Assembly: GCA_029834535.1 (NCBI GenBank)
Contig: JAQMWT010000379.1
Coordinates: 62,001 to 126,000, forward strand
Length of the DNA stretch: 64,000 bases
Direction of reading: 5' to 3'
Source of the DNA: Chrysophaeum taylorii
Taxonomy: Eukaryota; Sar; Pelagophyceae; Pelagomonadales; Pelagomonadaceae
The position numbers and the translations under genes were made by a program. This document shows positions 53,701-64,000 of this stretch, piece after piece; position 1 is the stretch's first letter, and every line of letters starts with the position of its first letter. The notes under the pieces are model-generated. The model saw only the letters and a program-made list of their open reading frames with translations, made no database searches and was not told the origin of the DNA.

Positions 53701-56700
53701 CTGCTCGTTGTACTCGACAAGTTTGGCGTCGAGCACCGACTTGAGCGTCCCCATGTCGGGAACAGCCCGGTACGCACCGTCGGGCTCCTTGGCTGTAAAC
53801 GTACTGTAGATACAGGGCTTCTCGTTGTCCTCGCACAGGATATCTTCGCCTGCTCCCAACGACTTGAGCTCCGATTTGAAGACGTCCGCGAGGAAGCCGT
53901 TGATTTCCTCGACCTCTGATGTCGTGATGAGACGGTCGCCGAGTACACGCCGGCACTCGTGCGCCCACAAGTGAACGAGCGACGCGGCATTGGTGTAGTA
54001 CGGGGGCTTTGAAAGACACATGTTCTGGAAGATGTTGCTCATCTCGCGCATCGTCCAAAAGTACGTGAATCGGACTGACGTCGGCAAGAAGCGCTGCGCA
54101 ACACGATCCACGAGCTTGATGGTCGCCGTCACGAGCGGCGATGCAGCGTCTTTCGCGGCTCCCTCAAAGCCGTTGAGATGCCCTGCAAAGATCTGCTCGT
54201 AGATGATCTGCAGGTCGTTGCTCGCCGGCATCTGGCAAGACAACGTCGCGAAATGGATCTGACAGCGCTCGCAAATCTCAAACGAGCCGGCCGTTGGGTT
54301 CATCGCTGTGATGTATTGGCAATCGACAATTTCTTTGCGGAAGCCCAAGTCGGTGCGATCAAAGATGGTCCCGTGCTGCATGTGCTGCGTTAGCAGCGCG
54401 ATCGCGTTTTGCGTGCCGTAGGTTTCGACTTCGGGCAAGTTCAAATCATCGATGAAATAGATGAGGCGCTTGGTCGCCGGAGGGCCGAACATGCGACCTG
54501 CACGTTTGTCGATGGGAAGCTCGAGGTCGACTTGAAGTTTGGCCGAGTCCGTGTAGTAGGACATGACAACGTTGTACGACAAAAGGCCGTCTAACTCTTT
54601 GTCTAGACCCGAGAGGTACTTCTCGATGGTCGCCGTCTTGCCGGTTCCGGCCGTGCCGACGAGCATAACATTCTTGCCGCTGCGGGACAATATATCAACG
54701 AGATACTTGGCGCGCTTGGAATCGACCGTTTCGACGTTTAAGGACGTGAAAGCAGTCTCTGCCAGGCCTGCGCCGATCGGCTGCGCGATGTACGTCTCGA
54801 GGAGAGTCTGCCAATGAGAGTACTCGTCCTTTGCGGCGTCAAATAGAAAGTCGAACACGGTGCCCTCCTTCGCAGGAATGCGGCATCCAGGGAACGTGGC
54901 GAGGAAGTCTTCAGAAAATCGAGTCCGGAAGTCGCATGTCTTGTCGGTGACGAGCGCGCCGCCGAAAGCCCATACGAGGCAGAACACGAAGAGCGACTCG
55001 AGCTTTTCCTACAGTCCACACGTGACAACACACCCGCGTACTTCCAAACGTGCCTGACTGATGTCAGACGTCGCGAGGCTCTTGAGTTGGTACTCGAGCA
55101 AGTAGACGAGTGTCTGAACTTTGTTGAGGACTCGTATTGGCGTGCAAAACTTGTAGCTGTGCGGCGGCGAAATGGTCAGAGATAATATGAAGATGTCGAC
55201 GCTGTATTTTTTTACCCTTTGCGCGTCATGGCGTGCGTGGCGTCGACATACTTGTCGAAAAGTTGCGAGAGCGGCTGCACGTGCGCGGGATCGATTCCGC
55301 ATAGCCACGTGTCGACAAAAGGTCTCCAGCCGATATCTGATTCGTTGATGTAAAGAATACCCGCGCGAGAGACTGTCGCCGGGGTGGCGTTCTTGAGGGA
55401 ATTGATCTCGAAGACCTAGCGAGCGAGTGAGACTTGCGAGCTCGAGCGTGCTCTCACCATGCGCATGGCGTCCGAAAGGGGCACGCGCTCGTTCGAAACG
55501 AGCGTCAGCACCTTGTTGTCGTCCATTACCGTGTTCATCGACTCGATCCAGACAGCGTCGATGTCACCGTCGAGCACAACCCTTGGGACGACGTTAGCCA
55601 AGGCGGATCATTTTTTTCACTGTTCTCTTACCACTTGTATGTTTGGACGTCGTAGAATCCCTGGTCTTGAAAATTTTTTGCCATGCCACGCCTGAAAAGT
55701 CACAACAGGCGGTTCGTGTCAACGGTCGTGAAATCAATCACTGTCTATGTTTTCGCGCGCGTCCAAGACGGGGCGCACGGTGTTTGATCTGTTGTTGACA
55801 CTGCTCCTCACATTATAATACTGAGAACCCCGTCCTTCCAGTCCTTGGAGAGGGTCATGTAGCCTGCGTGCTAATCGTTCCGCAGTTTGATTCTCGCGCG
55901 TACGTCTCACCGTAAAGCTCATCGCCGCTTACAGCTTTGGGGTTAACAGTCTCGTACACGCACGTCTTCTTAGCCTTGCCCAGATTGTGCACGTTAGCGA
56001 GCGTCTTCCAAATCGTCGTTTTTCCGCAGCCGGCCGGCCCGAGCAGCATCACCGAGTGACGAACATCAAGAAGCTCCTGGAACTGACAAGTTTTCAGGAT
56101 GAACGTGTCGTCAGCCTGCAAGTTTTTGCCTTGCGCGACCTCGCTGATCTTGCGTTTCAATTCATCGTCGACCTTGACAGGGACCTCGTAACCCATGAAG
56201 AGATCGCCTACGCAAACAGCACGCGTCAAATCACGCGATTGGGAATGGCTAAACTCGCCGATGAGCCGCAGGAAGATTGGCGTGTCGATTGCGGGGATCT
56301 GCGTATATTGAATCAACCGCTCGAAAACAACACGCGAGAGCTCGCACCTTGGGTGTGTTGAAATCTCGGAGCGCGCGCATGAGAATTTGAGCCTCGTCAA
56401 GATGTGGTTCACCGCGTTTCAGTTTGCCGGCAACTCGAAGCACAGATTTTACGGCTCGTAGACCCCAGTCCTGCGCGCGTCGACAGAGAAACGTTGTTGT
56501 TGTTGGTGGTGGTGGTGGTGGACACCTCTAGGCGTCGAAACTTACGTAGTGAGCTTGCTTGGACAACAGCTCGGACGAGAGTTGGTAGAGCGTGACGAAT
56601 TTCACAGCGAGTGTCTGCGCCGTCTGGAAGCCTTCGCTCATGAGCATGTTCTCGCAGATCGGCTTGAGATCGGGTCGAATCATCGCGCAGCTGCGGAAGA

Positions 56701-59700
56701 GCGCCTTGAGGTTTTCTGGGAGTTCTGTGCGACCAGCGTAGCCAGGATTCATAGTGATGAAGAAACCACACGTTGGGATGAGGTCGATCAATGTTCCAAA
56801 GAAGTCAAACTTGCCGACCTTACAGGGCGGCGTGCCCGCAGCGAGACTTTGGTATTCGGGATCGCGCCTCGATGGCACGGAGAACTTGACGATGGCATCT
56901 TGAACGGTCTTGACCTGGGTCGCGACGACGGAGAGCACCTCGATGGAGATACGATTAAACTCGTCGAAGCAGCCCCAAGCCCCAGTTTGAGCGAGACCTC
57001 TGAATATGTCGGCCATGCTCTGGAAGTTCATTTGGTCCGAGCAGTTGAACACGTAGCACGGCAACGCGAGGGCACGGGCGAGATCCTTTGTGGTTTCTGT
57101 TTTCCTGAATATACAAATATAAGCGGGCGAGTGACACATCACAGACTTATCGGTGGAAGCCACGACAAAGAACATTGGCGTGCCAAGCAATCACGCTTGA
57201 AGGTCTCCGCGCGGAACAACGAGACAGACATTGACGGACTAGGAGGAACAACGAGGTTGTGCTCACCCCGTCCCAGCGGGCCCGGCTGGTGCGCCACCCA
57301 AGAACAATCGAAGACCCATGGTGAGCGTGATGTAGCATCTGTCGGTGAGGGCGGTGACGACGAGACGGCCGACGTTTCCCGTCCATTCATAGAAATACTT
57401 CGTGCGGAAGTCACAGATTTTGATGTTGACATCCATGATATCGTGCTCCCAGTAGAAGCGGAGCTGCTGCTGCCAAAGAAAGGCCGACGGGCTGTCGGTC
57501 TTGGTGTCGATGAGTTTCTGGAGCACGTCCCGGCCGTGGACGTCCATCGTGATGAGGGTGATGGTCTTGGTTCGTTCCTCTCGCGTGAGCTTGCCAAGGA
57601 CGAGCTGGATGAGCTTGCCAAGCCGGTCCTTGCAGTTTTGGAGGACAATTTTGACGGCATCCTCCTTGCCAGCCTCGAGCTCCTCGAGTCCCTGCTCTGT
57701 CTCCTCGGTCCAGTAGATGAGCGAACCCGTCAGGACGACCTGGGCGGGGTATTTGAAGAGCCACTTGTGCCGAGGAAGATTTGGGTCGACATCCCAGTTA
57801 ACGCCGTCCTCGATGCCGCGCAGGAGCTGGTGCCGCAGCGTTGTTTGCATCGCAACCGTCAGCCTGTTAAGATAGTTTTCGACTTCGCCCTCCATGGTGA
57901 ACACTTCGTGCATCTTGATCTGCTCGCGGTCCTTGGCGACCATGACGTCGGCCGACTTGTTCGATTCGGACCCGTCCTCGTTCTTGACGAATAGAAGGTT
58001 TGCAAGTGCGTCGTAGCAGTCACCGAGGTACGGCATGATCTTCCGCGGATTCGTTCCATTCGCGAGCATGTCAAGCAGCGCGACAGCAGATACGAAGTAA
58101 AACCGCGGGAAGATGGCCTTTTTGACGTCGAGGTAATCGTTTAACGACTTTTGGCACTTGTCGAGTCCCTTCTTCATGTTTGTGAGCGACGCTTCGCGAC
58201 CATCGACCGTGCAGGCCTGGATGACGTTGGGTTCGTTGACCGCCTCCTTCATCATCTCTTTGAACTCAGCGTCGATCCCCTCGAAGACCTTGGTGACGTC
58301 GGCAAGCGAAGAACGGATGTCGGCCGAGCTGAGAAAGATCGACTCGAGGGAGGCCCAGCTGCGAGAGACCGCTTCCCAGACCTTGATGGTCACCTGGACG
58401 TTGGAGAGCTGAACCTGCCACTTCTCGACCTCTGGGCGGAAGAACTCGACGAATTTGCCCATGCCGAGCATCGTCTGGAGTTCGAGCATGTGAGAGTCGA
58501 GGGACTCGATGATCTCCTCCGAAAGCTTGATGATCGACATCTCGGTGTCCTTGTGTTTGACGTACTCGAGTTCGAAGGTGGCCCACAAGCCGCTGATGTC
58601 GGCGAGCTTGCGTTCGATTTTTTTTTCTTTTTGCGCTGTCTCGACGACCTCCTGGACCTCCTCGACGAAATTGTGGAGGTTGAGTTTCATCATATCGTCG
58701 AGCAAGAACTCTGGGTCGGTCGGATCGACGGTGGTGACGCCACAGACGCGGGCAAGCTGAACCCAGTGGCGCGTGGCGAGGGCGTCTGAGTGGAGGTCGT
58801 TGATGAGTGGCAGGACGATCTGCATGTTTTTTATGGCGTCCTCGATGTCGCGGAAGACCTGCCACTGCTTGATCACTTGGTTCTCGTTGCCCGCCCCCCG
58901 GAGTGCCTTGAGGAGCGCCTTGTTCTGTGTCTCGAGGTTGTCGGTGTCGACGTCGTGCCACTTGGCTCGCTTCCACGCGTCGTACGAAAATATCACCATG
59001 CCCTTGAAGTCCCACAAGTTGCGCAGGAGCCGGAGCTCCTGGAGCGTCTGCGGGAGCTCGGGGTACTTGCTCACGTTGAGCTCGAAGAGTTCCTCCTGGG
59101 CGTTGAACTCCTTCGCCTCCTTTTCAAATTTCGCGAGGAGTTGCGCGTACTTGTCCATGTTGGCGTACGCCTCCTCGGCAAGACCCTGGTGCGCGAAGGG
59201 TGCGTTAGCGCGGAAGTCGCTCCGGAACTCGCGCATTTTGGCGTAGAATGCGTCGAGTTCCTCTTTGAGAGCAGCCTCGGCCTTCATCTTGATCGGCGCG
59301 ATTTCATCTTTTTTCGCGTATTTGATCTTGACGATTGCTTCCCAGTTGATCGGCGCCTCCTCGAGGTAGTCCAGGACCGCCTTGCTGCCGGAGACGTCGG
59401 GACCGGAAGGTGCGTCGTCCGAGGAGGGGGGATCGGTGGCGCAGGCGCCGTCGCTCGCGTGTTTGAGGCGACGCCGAATCTCGCTGACCGACGGAATCAC
59501 TTCGGTCGAGATGTCGTAGGCGTGGTGCTTGAGGAGCGCGCAGAGCTCGCGGAGCGGATCGAACATCTCCTTTGTCACGACCTCGGCTTTGCTCACTTCC
59601 AATATGTCCTTCATGACCTTTCTGAGGTTTTGGGCGCCAAGCTCGCCGTCGTCGACGGGGAGGTCGAGGCCGACCTTGACCTGCTCCATGAAGCCGTCGA

Positions 59701-62700
59701 ATCGGTCGAGCGTGCTGATGAGGTGGTCGCGAAGGTATTGGGTGTGGAGATCTTTCCAGATTCCTGCGAGCTCTAGGAGGCTGGCCTTGATGGGCGCCGT
59801 GTTGACGCGCAGCCAGCCGACGTCGGCGGGACATTTCATCTTCTTAATGCGCTCGGCGACGTCCAGATACTTGGTCACCGCGTCGTCGTACTTTTTTAGG
59901 TCGAGGTACGTCGCGTGCTCCGTCTTGACGACGGCATCGTCGGTGAATGTCTTGAAATGGGCATTGCGGTCGATATCCCAGAGGAACGAGAGCTCGTCGA
60001 ATTCTTGGCGCAGGTTTAGGAGCATCTCCTCGTTCTTGGCCTGTGTCTCCTCGATGACGGCCATGAGCAAACACACGTCTGGGTCGGTGTGCATCTCGCG
60101 CATGTAGGTGCCATCGGTGTCGAGGCGCTTGAAGAGCGTGGCGACGTGAAAGAAACTTCCGACCCACGCGTTGGCGACGTCGCGCATGCCCTTGCCGTTG
60201 TTTGTGCCGATAACCGGGTCGAACGTGGGCGCCTTGTCGACGAGATCAAGCTTGATCTCGAGCATCGGCAACTGGGCGCCCTGGTTCTCCGAGATGGCGG
60301 CCGGATCAATCTGGTCGAGGAAGTATTCGAGAGAAACCGTGATGACCGACGCGAGCCCGTCGACAACGATGTTGTTGACGAAGTCGATGTACGCGCGCCA
60401 ATCGAGCGATGCGTTCGAGACGCGCAACACCTTATTCGTTTCCTTGAGCATTCGCTCGATTTCCTTGCCGCCCTCCTTGATCTCGGCATACCGCGTAGCC
60501 TTGGACTGCTTGAAGACGCGCTCAAAGTACTCGAGTTCCTGGGGCTTTGCTTTGCGGTCCATCAGAGGCTTTTCACTCCACTTGTCCATAATCGTATTGA
60601 CCTTCTCGAGATTGGCCTTCATTGTCGACGTGATCTCGTCGACTGTCTCGACCGCCTCGGTCGCCTCGTTGATAAAAGCCTTGCGTTTCTCGATCTCGCT
60701 CATGTCTCCGCCCGTTTCCCAGTTGAGCTGCGACAACCCCGCTTCGATTGCCTTGTCGAAACGATCGATGTACGGTTGCAAGAGCGGCGTCTCGACCGGG
60801 AGAAGACGAGCGAGATCCGTATTGTGCTTGCTGACGACCATGTCGAGCTGCGCCGTCCAGGTACGAAACGTCTCGACCTGCTGGTATATGGCAAGCGCAG
60901 ATTCGGGCACGGCGAGACCCAAGAGCAAAAAGTACTTGACCTCGCGCAGCAGCCGGACCAACGCGGGGTCGAAGTTTACCGACAGGAACTTCGTCTCCGC
61001 GTTTCGGATGATGAGCGGGAGCTGGAGCTTGGCTTGCGACGAGGCCTCGACGTCGCGACCCCACTCCTCTATTTTTTGGTTCTCGTATTCTTCGAGGGAC
61101 GCCTTGATTGTCGAGTACACCTTTGTCACTTCTTTTGCCTCCTCGCGCTCGAGGATCGACTTGTCGAGGAGCTGGAGCTTTTCCATCGGGATCCGGATGC
61201 GCTCGAGAAGGCCGCGGCACCACGTCAACGACCCCGAGATCGGCGGAAAGTTCGATGCGATGGGCGGCGCGTCTCTGTAGTGAAGAAACAGTTCTTGGAC
61301 GGTTTTGAGGTCGACGCCATACGACTGGACCAAAGAAACGTATTTTTTTTCGAGCTCGTCCTGGATAATTGGCCGTTCGAGCAGCCCTTCAAAGCTGTCG
61401 AACAGCTTGAATCGCCCATAGACGGTGGCGCAGTCGTCGAACGCGAGCGACACGACGGCCCCGAGTCGCCGCTCGAGCTCCTTGATGGCACACCGAAAGT
61501 TATAGAAGTCGTCGTCGAACTTTTTCGCGGAGACGTCCATTATGTCGTACGGAACCGCCTTGAAGGCCTCGACTGCCGACTTGAAATCCTTGTGGATCTG
61601 CTGAACGCTCGATGTCAAAGTCTTTCCCTTGGTTCCCCCGACTTCGATCTTGCTCAACTTCGAGAACTGGACAATGGTCTGTGTGAGGTCGAGAATGTCG
61701 TGGCACCGCTCGAGGAACGAGTCGAGCCGCGTGAACAGCGCATTGTTCTGGATTCGCCACTGGTTCGCGGGGCACTCGGCGTCGGCCGTCTTGCGATACT
61801 CCTTGTAGGTCGACTTGAAAGCTCCACATACGTGGAGTGTCGTCTTGAGCTGGTCGACCGCGATCTGCGCCTCGTCGTTCTCGATGAGATTGAAAATTTG
61901 TTCGCCTACTCTCGCGGCGGCGTTGAACGACGTAAAACGGGGAACAACACAGGAACACGACGACGACAACTAATGTGAAACGCGTTTATTTCAGAAGAAG
62001 AAGAAAACCTCAGGATGTGAACACACCACGCCAAATCACGGATGCGACTGGCAAGCGGCAGCGATCATCATCTCGAACGATTGTTCTCGAAACGTGTCCG
62101 TTAAAGAGCTCGCTCTATTCGCGGGCGCGTTTTTTTTTTGCGTAGCAACACCAGACGGCACTTTCCGTCGTCACTCCGGGATGGGCCTTCGTCATAGTCG
62201 ATGAAACATCTCCACCGGCGTGCCATGAGAATGATGACATATAGACAGAGCCGCGCAAATGGTGCCGTCGACTTGACGCGCGGGCGCCAAGCTCCCAGCT
62301 CATAAGCGATTGGCAGGAACAGAGTATCGGTGTGCGTGAGTGTTCGATCAACAAAAGCCGCGGGCGCAGCTTGGTGTGATTTGGATCATCGCGCATGAGA
62401 GCCACGAAGCATCGTAGATTCTAGAGGACGCACGAAATCAATCGACTCGACGATGATCCGCGCCAAAAAAAAGTGTAATCGCACTCGTCGGTTGGTGGCT
62501 CAAACATCATGTCGAACAGCTGGCGACTCAGGCGAGACATCTTGTGTGCTTCGAGCACTCCCGTCACACACTTGGCTTGAAAGATTCTCCGTGCCAAGAA
62601 TCGCGATATTCGGGATAATTGTCACACCTCCACCCCACGACTCCTCGAAGATAAGATGAAAGCTGTCCGCGGGTCGCTCGTCGACGTTGATGCGCGAGCC

Positions 62701-64000
62701 GGTCGAGTTGCTTTAGTAGGTCAAAAGTCTCTCTCCCCGACGCTTACGCGACGCAGTGCCATCGACGTCATCGTTGTCGCATTCATCAAAAAACGTTCAG
62801 AAGATCACGGGTCCCGTTATCGCTTCGTTCTCCGCGACGTGGGCGAGGTCGAAGTCAATTTCAAAACCTTCGACCCGTGAAATCTCGACAAAAACGGGAG
62901 CGGTCGCGCCATTGCCGCCGATCACCATTCTGCCTGGTGAGGGCTCTGTTTGTTTGCTGGGTTTTGATGAAAGCGGTCGATGCGACGAAGAAGGGGTAGC
63001 TATTGCCTCACGAGCAGCTGCTCGGTCGGTGGTGCGAACCCAAAACACCTGGAACTCGATTCTAGAAGGACGGGCATCCCTCCTTGATCTCGTGGAGTTT
63101 ATGTCCACTCGAGAGCCAACGCGAGCGTCGACGAACACGAGCCTCATAACAAATACTCATCACGGGCATATTCTTGTCGCTTAAAAGTGATAGCAACATT
63201 CTCACCAGCTCGGACCGTCCCAGACTGACCCGCGCGCGATCCATTTGGCCTTGAAAGTGTTAAAGACAGAGGAGGCGACAACGCAATGAAGCGAGAACAG
63301 AACTCTAAACAACAACAACGACAACAACAACAACGCGGCGGTGGCGGCGTTTACCGCGCGACCATACGACGTAACTCACCGCTCACATATTTACACGCCT
63401 GGTTGATGAGCGAGTTGCAAATCTCGCGCATGAGAACCACGAGCCTTGCGGGCGTGTTGTAGTGCTTCGAGTTCTTCCATATCAACAATATTATGTGGAG
63501 CATCGGCTTGAACAACTCCTGGAGCCCGGGAAAGTCGTCTTCCGAATTGAGCCGCTGAAACCAGTACTCCAACGTCCGCAAATATTTCATGTTGTCGTTT
63601 GCCTCGAGTCGTGCCGTATAGACCTCTTTGCAAAGGCGCGAAAAGGTCGTACAGTAGGTCGACTTGGCCAAATCGAGGGCACGCAAAACTCGTCGAATCC
63701 TCTGGGACTGCAGCTGGTCGAAGATCGAATTGAGGTTGTTGGCCTTGTGCTTCCAAAACTCGATCTCGACGTCGGGTGTCGGGTCCTTGCCCTGCTTGAG
63801 CTGGCTCTCGGGATCCTGCTTGAGGACCGACTTGATCTGCTTCGTCCACGTGATGACCGCACCCTCGAGGAGCGAGATTCTATTTTTCACGTTGCTGTTG
63901 CCCTGTTCGTCTGGCGGCATCGGCAATCGCGTCTCGCCCTTGATGTGGCCACACAAAATCGTTGTCGAGCTCAGGAACGCGACGAACCGGTCCATAATCT
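47761..64000 (-). CDS. Axonemal dynein heavy chain (outer-arm beta-like), N-terminus outside window
   Basis: Sixteen exons in frame: 64000-63380, 61905-57267, 57104-56546, 56470-56348, 56298-56259, 56207-55911, 55863-55812, 55691-55632, 55581-55458, 55415-55216, 55156-55054, 55008-51726, 51612-49636, 49074-48594, 48546-48190, 48127-47761. Together they encode ~4,427 aa of a ~4,600-aa motor that slides axonemal microtubules. The tail ([41 protein letters not shown]) resembles DNAH9/11/17-type chains. AAA1 has [15 protein letters not shown] (Walker A split by intron 2) and [12 protein letters not shown]2 [12 protein letters not shown]3 [18 protein letters not shown]4 [13 protein letters not shown]. 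The stalk coiled coil lies at ~52,900-52,000 and the end is the family-typical [14 protein letters not shown]. Three introns appear to use GC donors. The 56258-56208 intron is a multiple of three and its retention would add 17 residues. Outer-arm class is inference; the heavy-chain identity is not in doubt. Confidence 0.93.
49075..49635 (-). other. 561-nt dynein intron with GC donor
   Basis: The exon ends ...TCGGGTGGCG and the intron begins GCAAGA. The acceptor is TACTGTCCAG at 49075. This is the only join that restores the family sequence [11 protein letters not shown]; the nearest GT would shift the frame. Open frames within the intron are shadows. Confidence 0.75.
61906..63379 (-). other. 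1,474-nt dynein intron holding coding-like sequence
   Basis: The donor is AGCG|GTGAGT and the acceptor GAGAGTAG; splicing gives [13 protein letters not shown] as in related heavy chains. It is far longer than other introns here. Inside, on the minus strand near 62935-62800, is [21 protein letters not shown] and [16 protein letters not shown]; after an in-frame TGA it reads [18 protein letters not shown] (CAA)n run lies near 63308-63332. The insert may be remains of another gene or element. Confidence 0.6.

Noticed and set aside
60089-61978. Long plus-strand ORF (629 codons) opposite the dynein tail
   Set aside because: Antisense of a conserved dynein exon, with repetitive Leu/Asp/Val/Glu composition and no domain.
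63000-63060. Possible tRNA-like motif (GGTGCGAACC)
   Set aside because: No acceptor stem or anticodon arm could be paired around it; no tRNA was found anywhere in the window.

Overview
The window is nuclear DNA of a eukaryotic alga. Genes carry very short GT-AG introns (mostly 41-61 nt) plus some likely GC-AG introns. Coding regions are GC-rich and genes lie close together on both strands. A protein at 41165-42151 begins with a signal peptide ending ALA|FQ, which resembles the bipartite plastid leader of algae with a secondary red plastid. A large dynein heavy chain of axonemal type indicates a flagellated stage. An ochrophyte stramenopile, perhaps pelagophyte-like, fits best, but this is inference and the species cannot be read from the sequence.

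Layout. 1-1778 (minus) is an ARM-repeat protein that runs off the left edge. 2152-8093 (plus) is the most striking gene: seven exons that splice to an 1,880-residue protein with an N-terminal helical bundle, a protein-kinase-like domain, a superfamily 1 helicase-like P-loop NTPase and NLR-type leucine-rich repeats. 9235-11461 holds decayed F-box/LRR-like and methyltransferase-like sequence. 11536-12453 (minus) is pyrroline-5-carboxylate reductase. 12557-14863 holds small exons and decayed ORFs. 14864-16126 (minus) is an alpha/beta-hydrolase-fold protein whose nucleophile serine is alanine. 16444-17970 (minus) is an EED/ESC Polycomb WD40 protein. A complete-ended hAT DNA transposon (18021-20915, 8-bp target duplication) sits just upstream of its start codon.

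21666-24444 is a head-to-head pair of glycosyltransferase-like genes whose start codons nearly touch or overlap. 24486-28849 (minus) is a kinesin-14 with N-terminal ankyrin repeats. 28880-31424 is mostly decayed sequence. 31425-32462 (plus) is a ten-helix drug/metabolite-transporter-fold permease. 32985-33870 is a broken LINE. 34253-36246 carries two membrane proteins. 36247-38666 is poorly resolved. 38667-39989 (minus) is an SDS22-like LRR protein with a His/Glu-rich repeat arm. 41165-42151 is the plastid-targeted candidate, and 42876-44088 is a proline-rich disordered protein. The right quarter carries an EF-hand/IQ protein (44723-47503) and, upstream on the same strand, a 16-exon dynein heavy chain (47761 to beyond 64000).

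The genes do not form one pathway. Three cytoskeletal genes (kinesin-14, EF-hand/IQ protein, dynein heavy chain) and a PP1 regulator are present. The best candidate for an undescribed system is the kinase/helicase/LRR gene, whose plan recalls MLKL and NLR immune receptors. No tRNA, rRNA, CRISPR array or LTR element was recognised.
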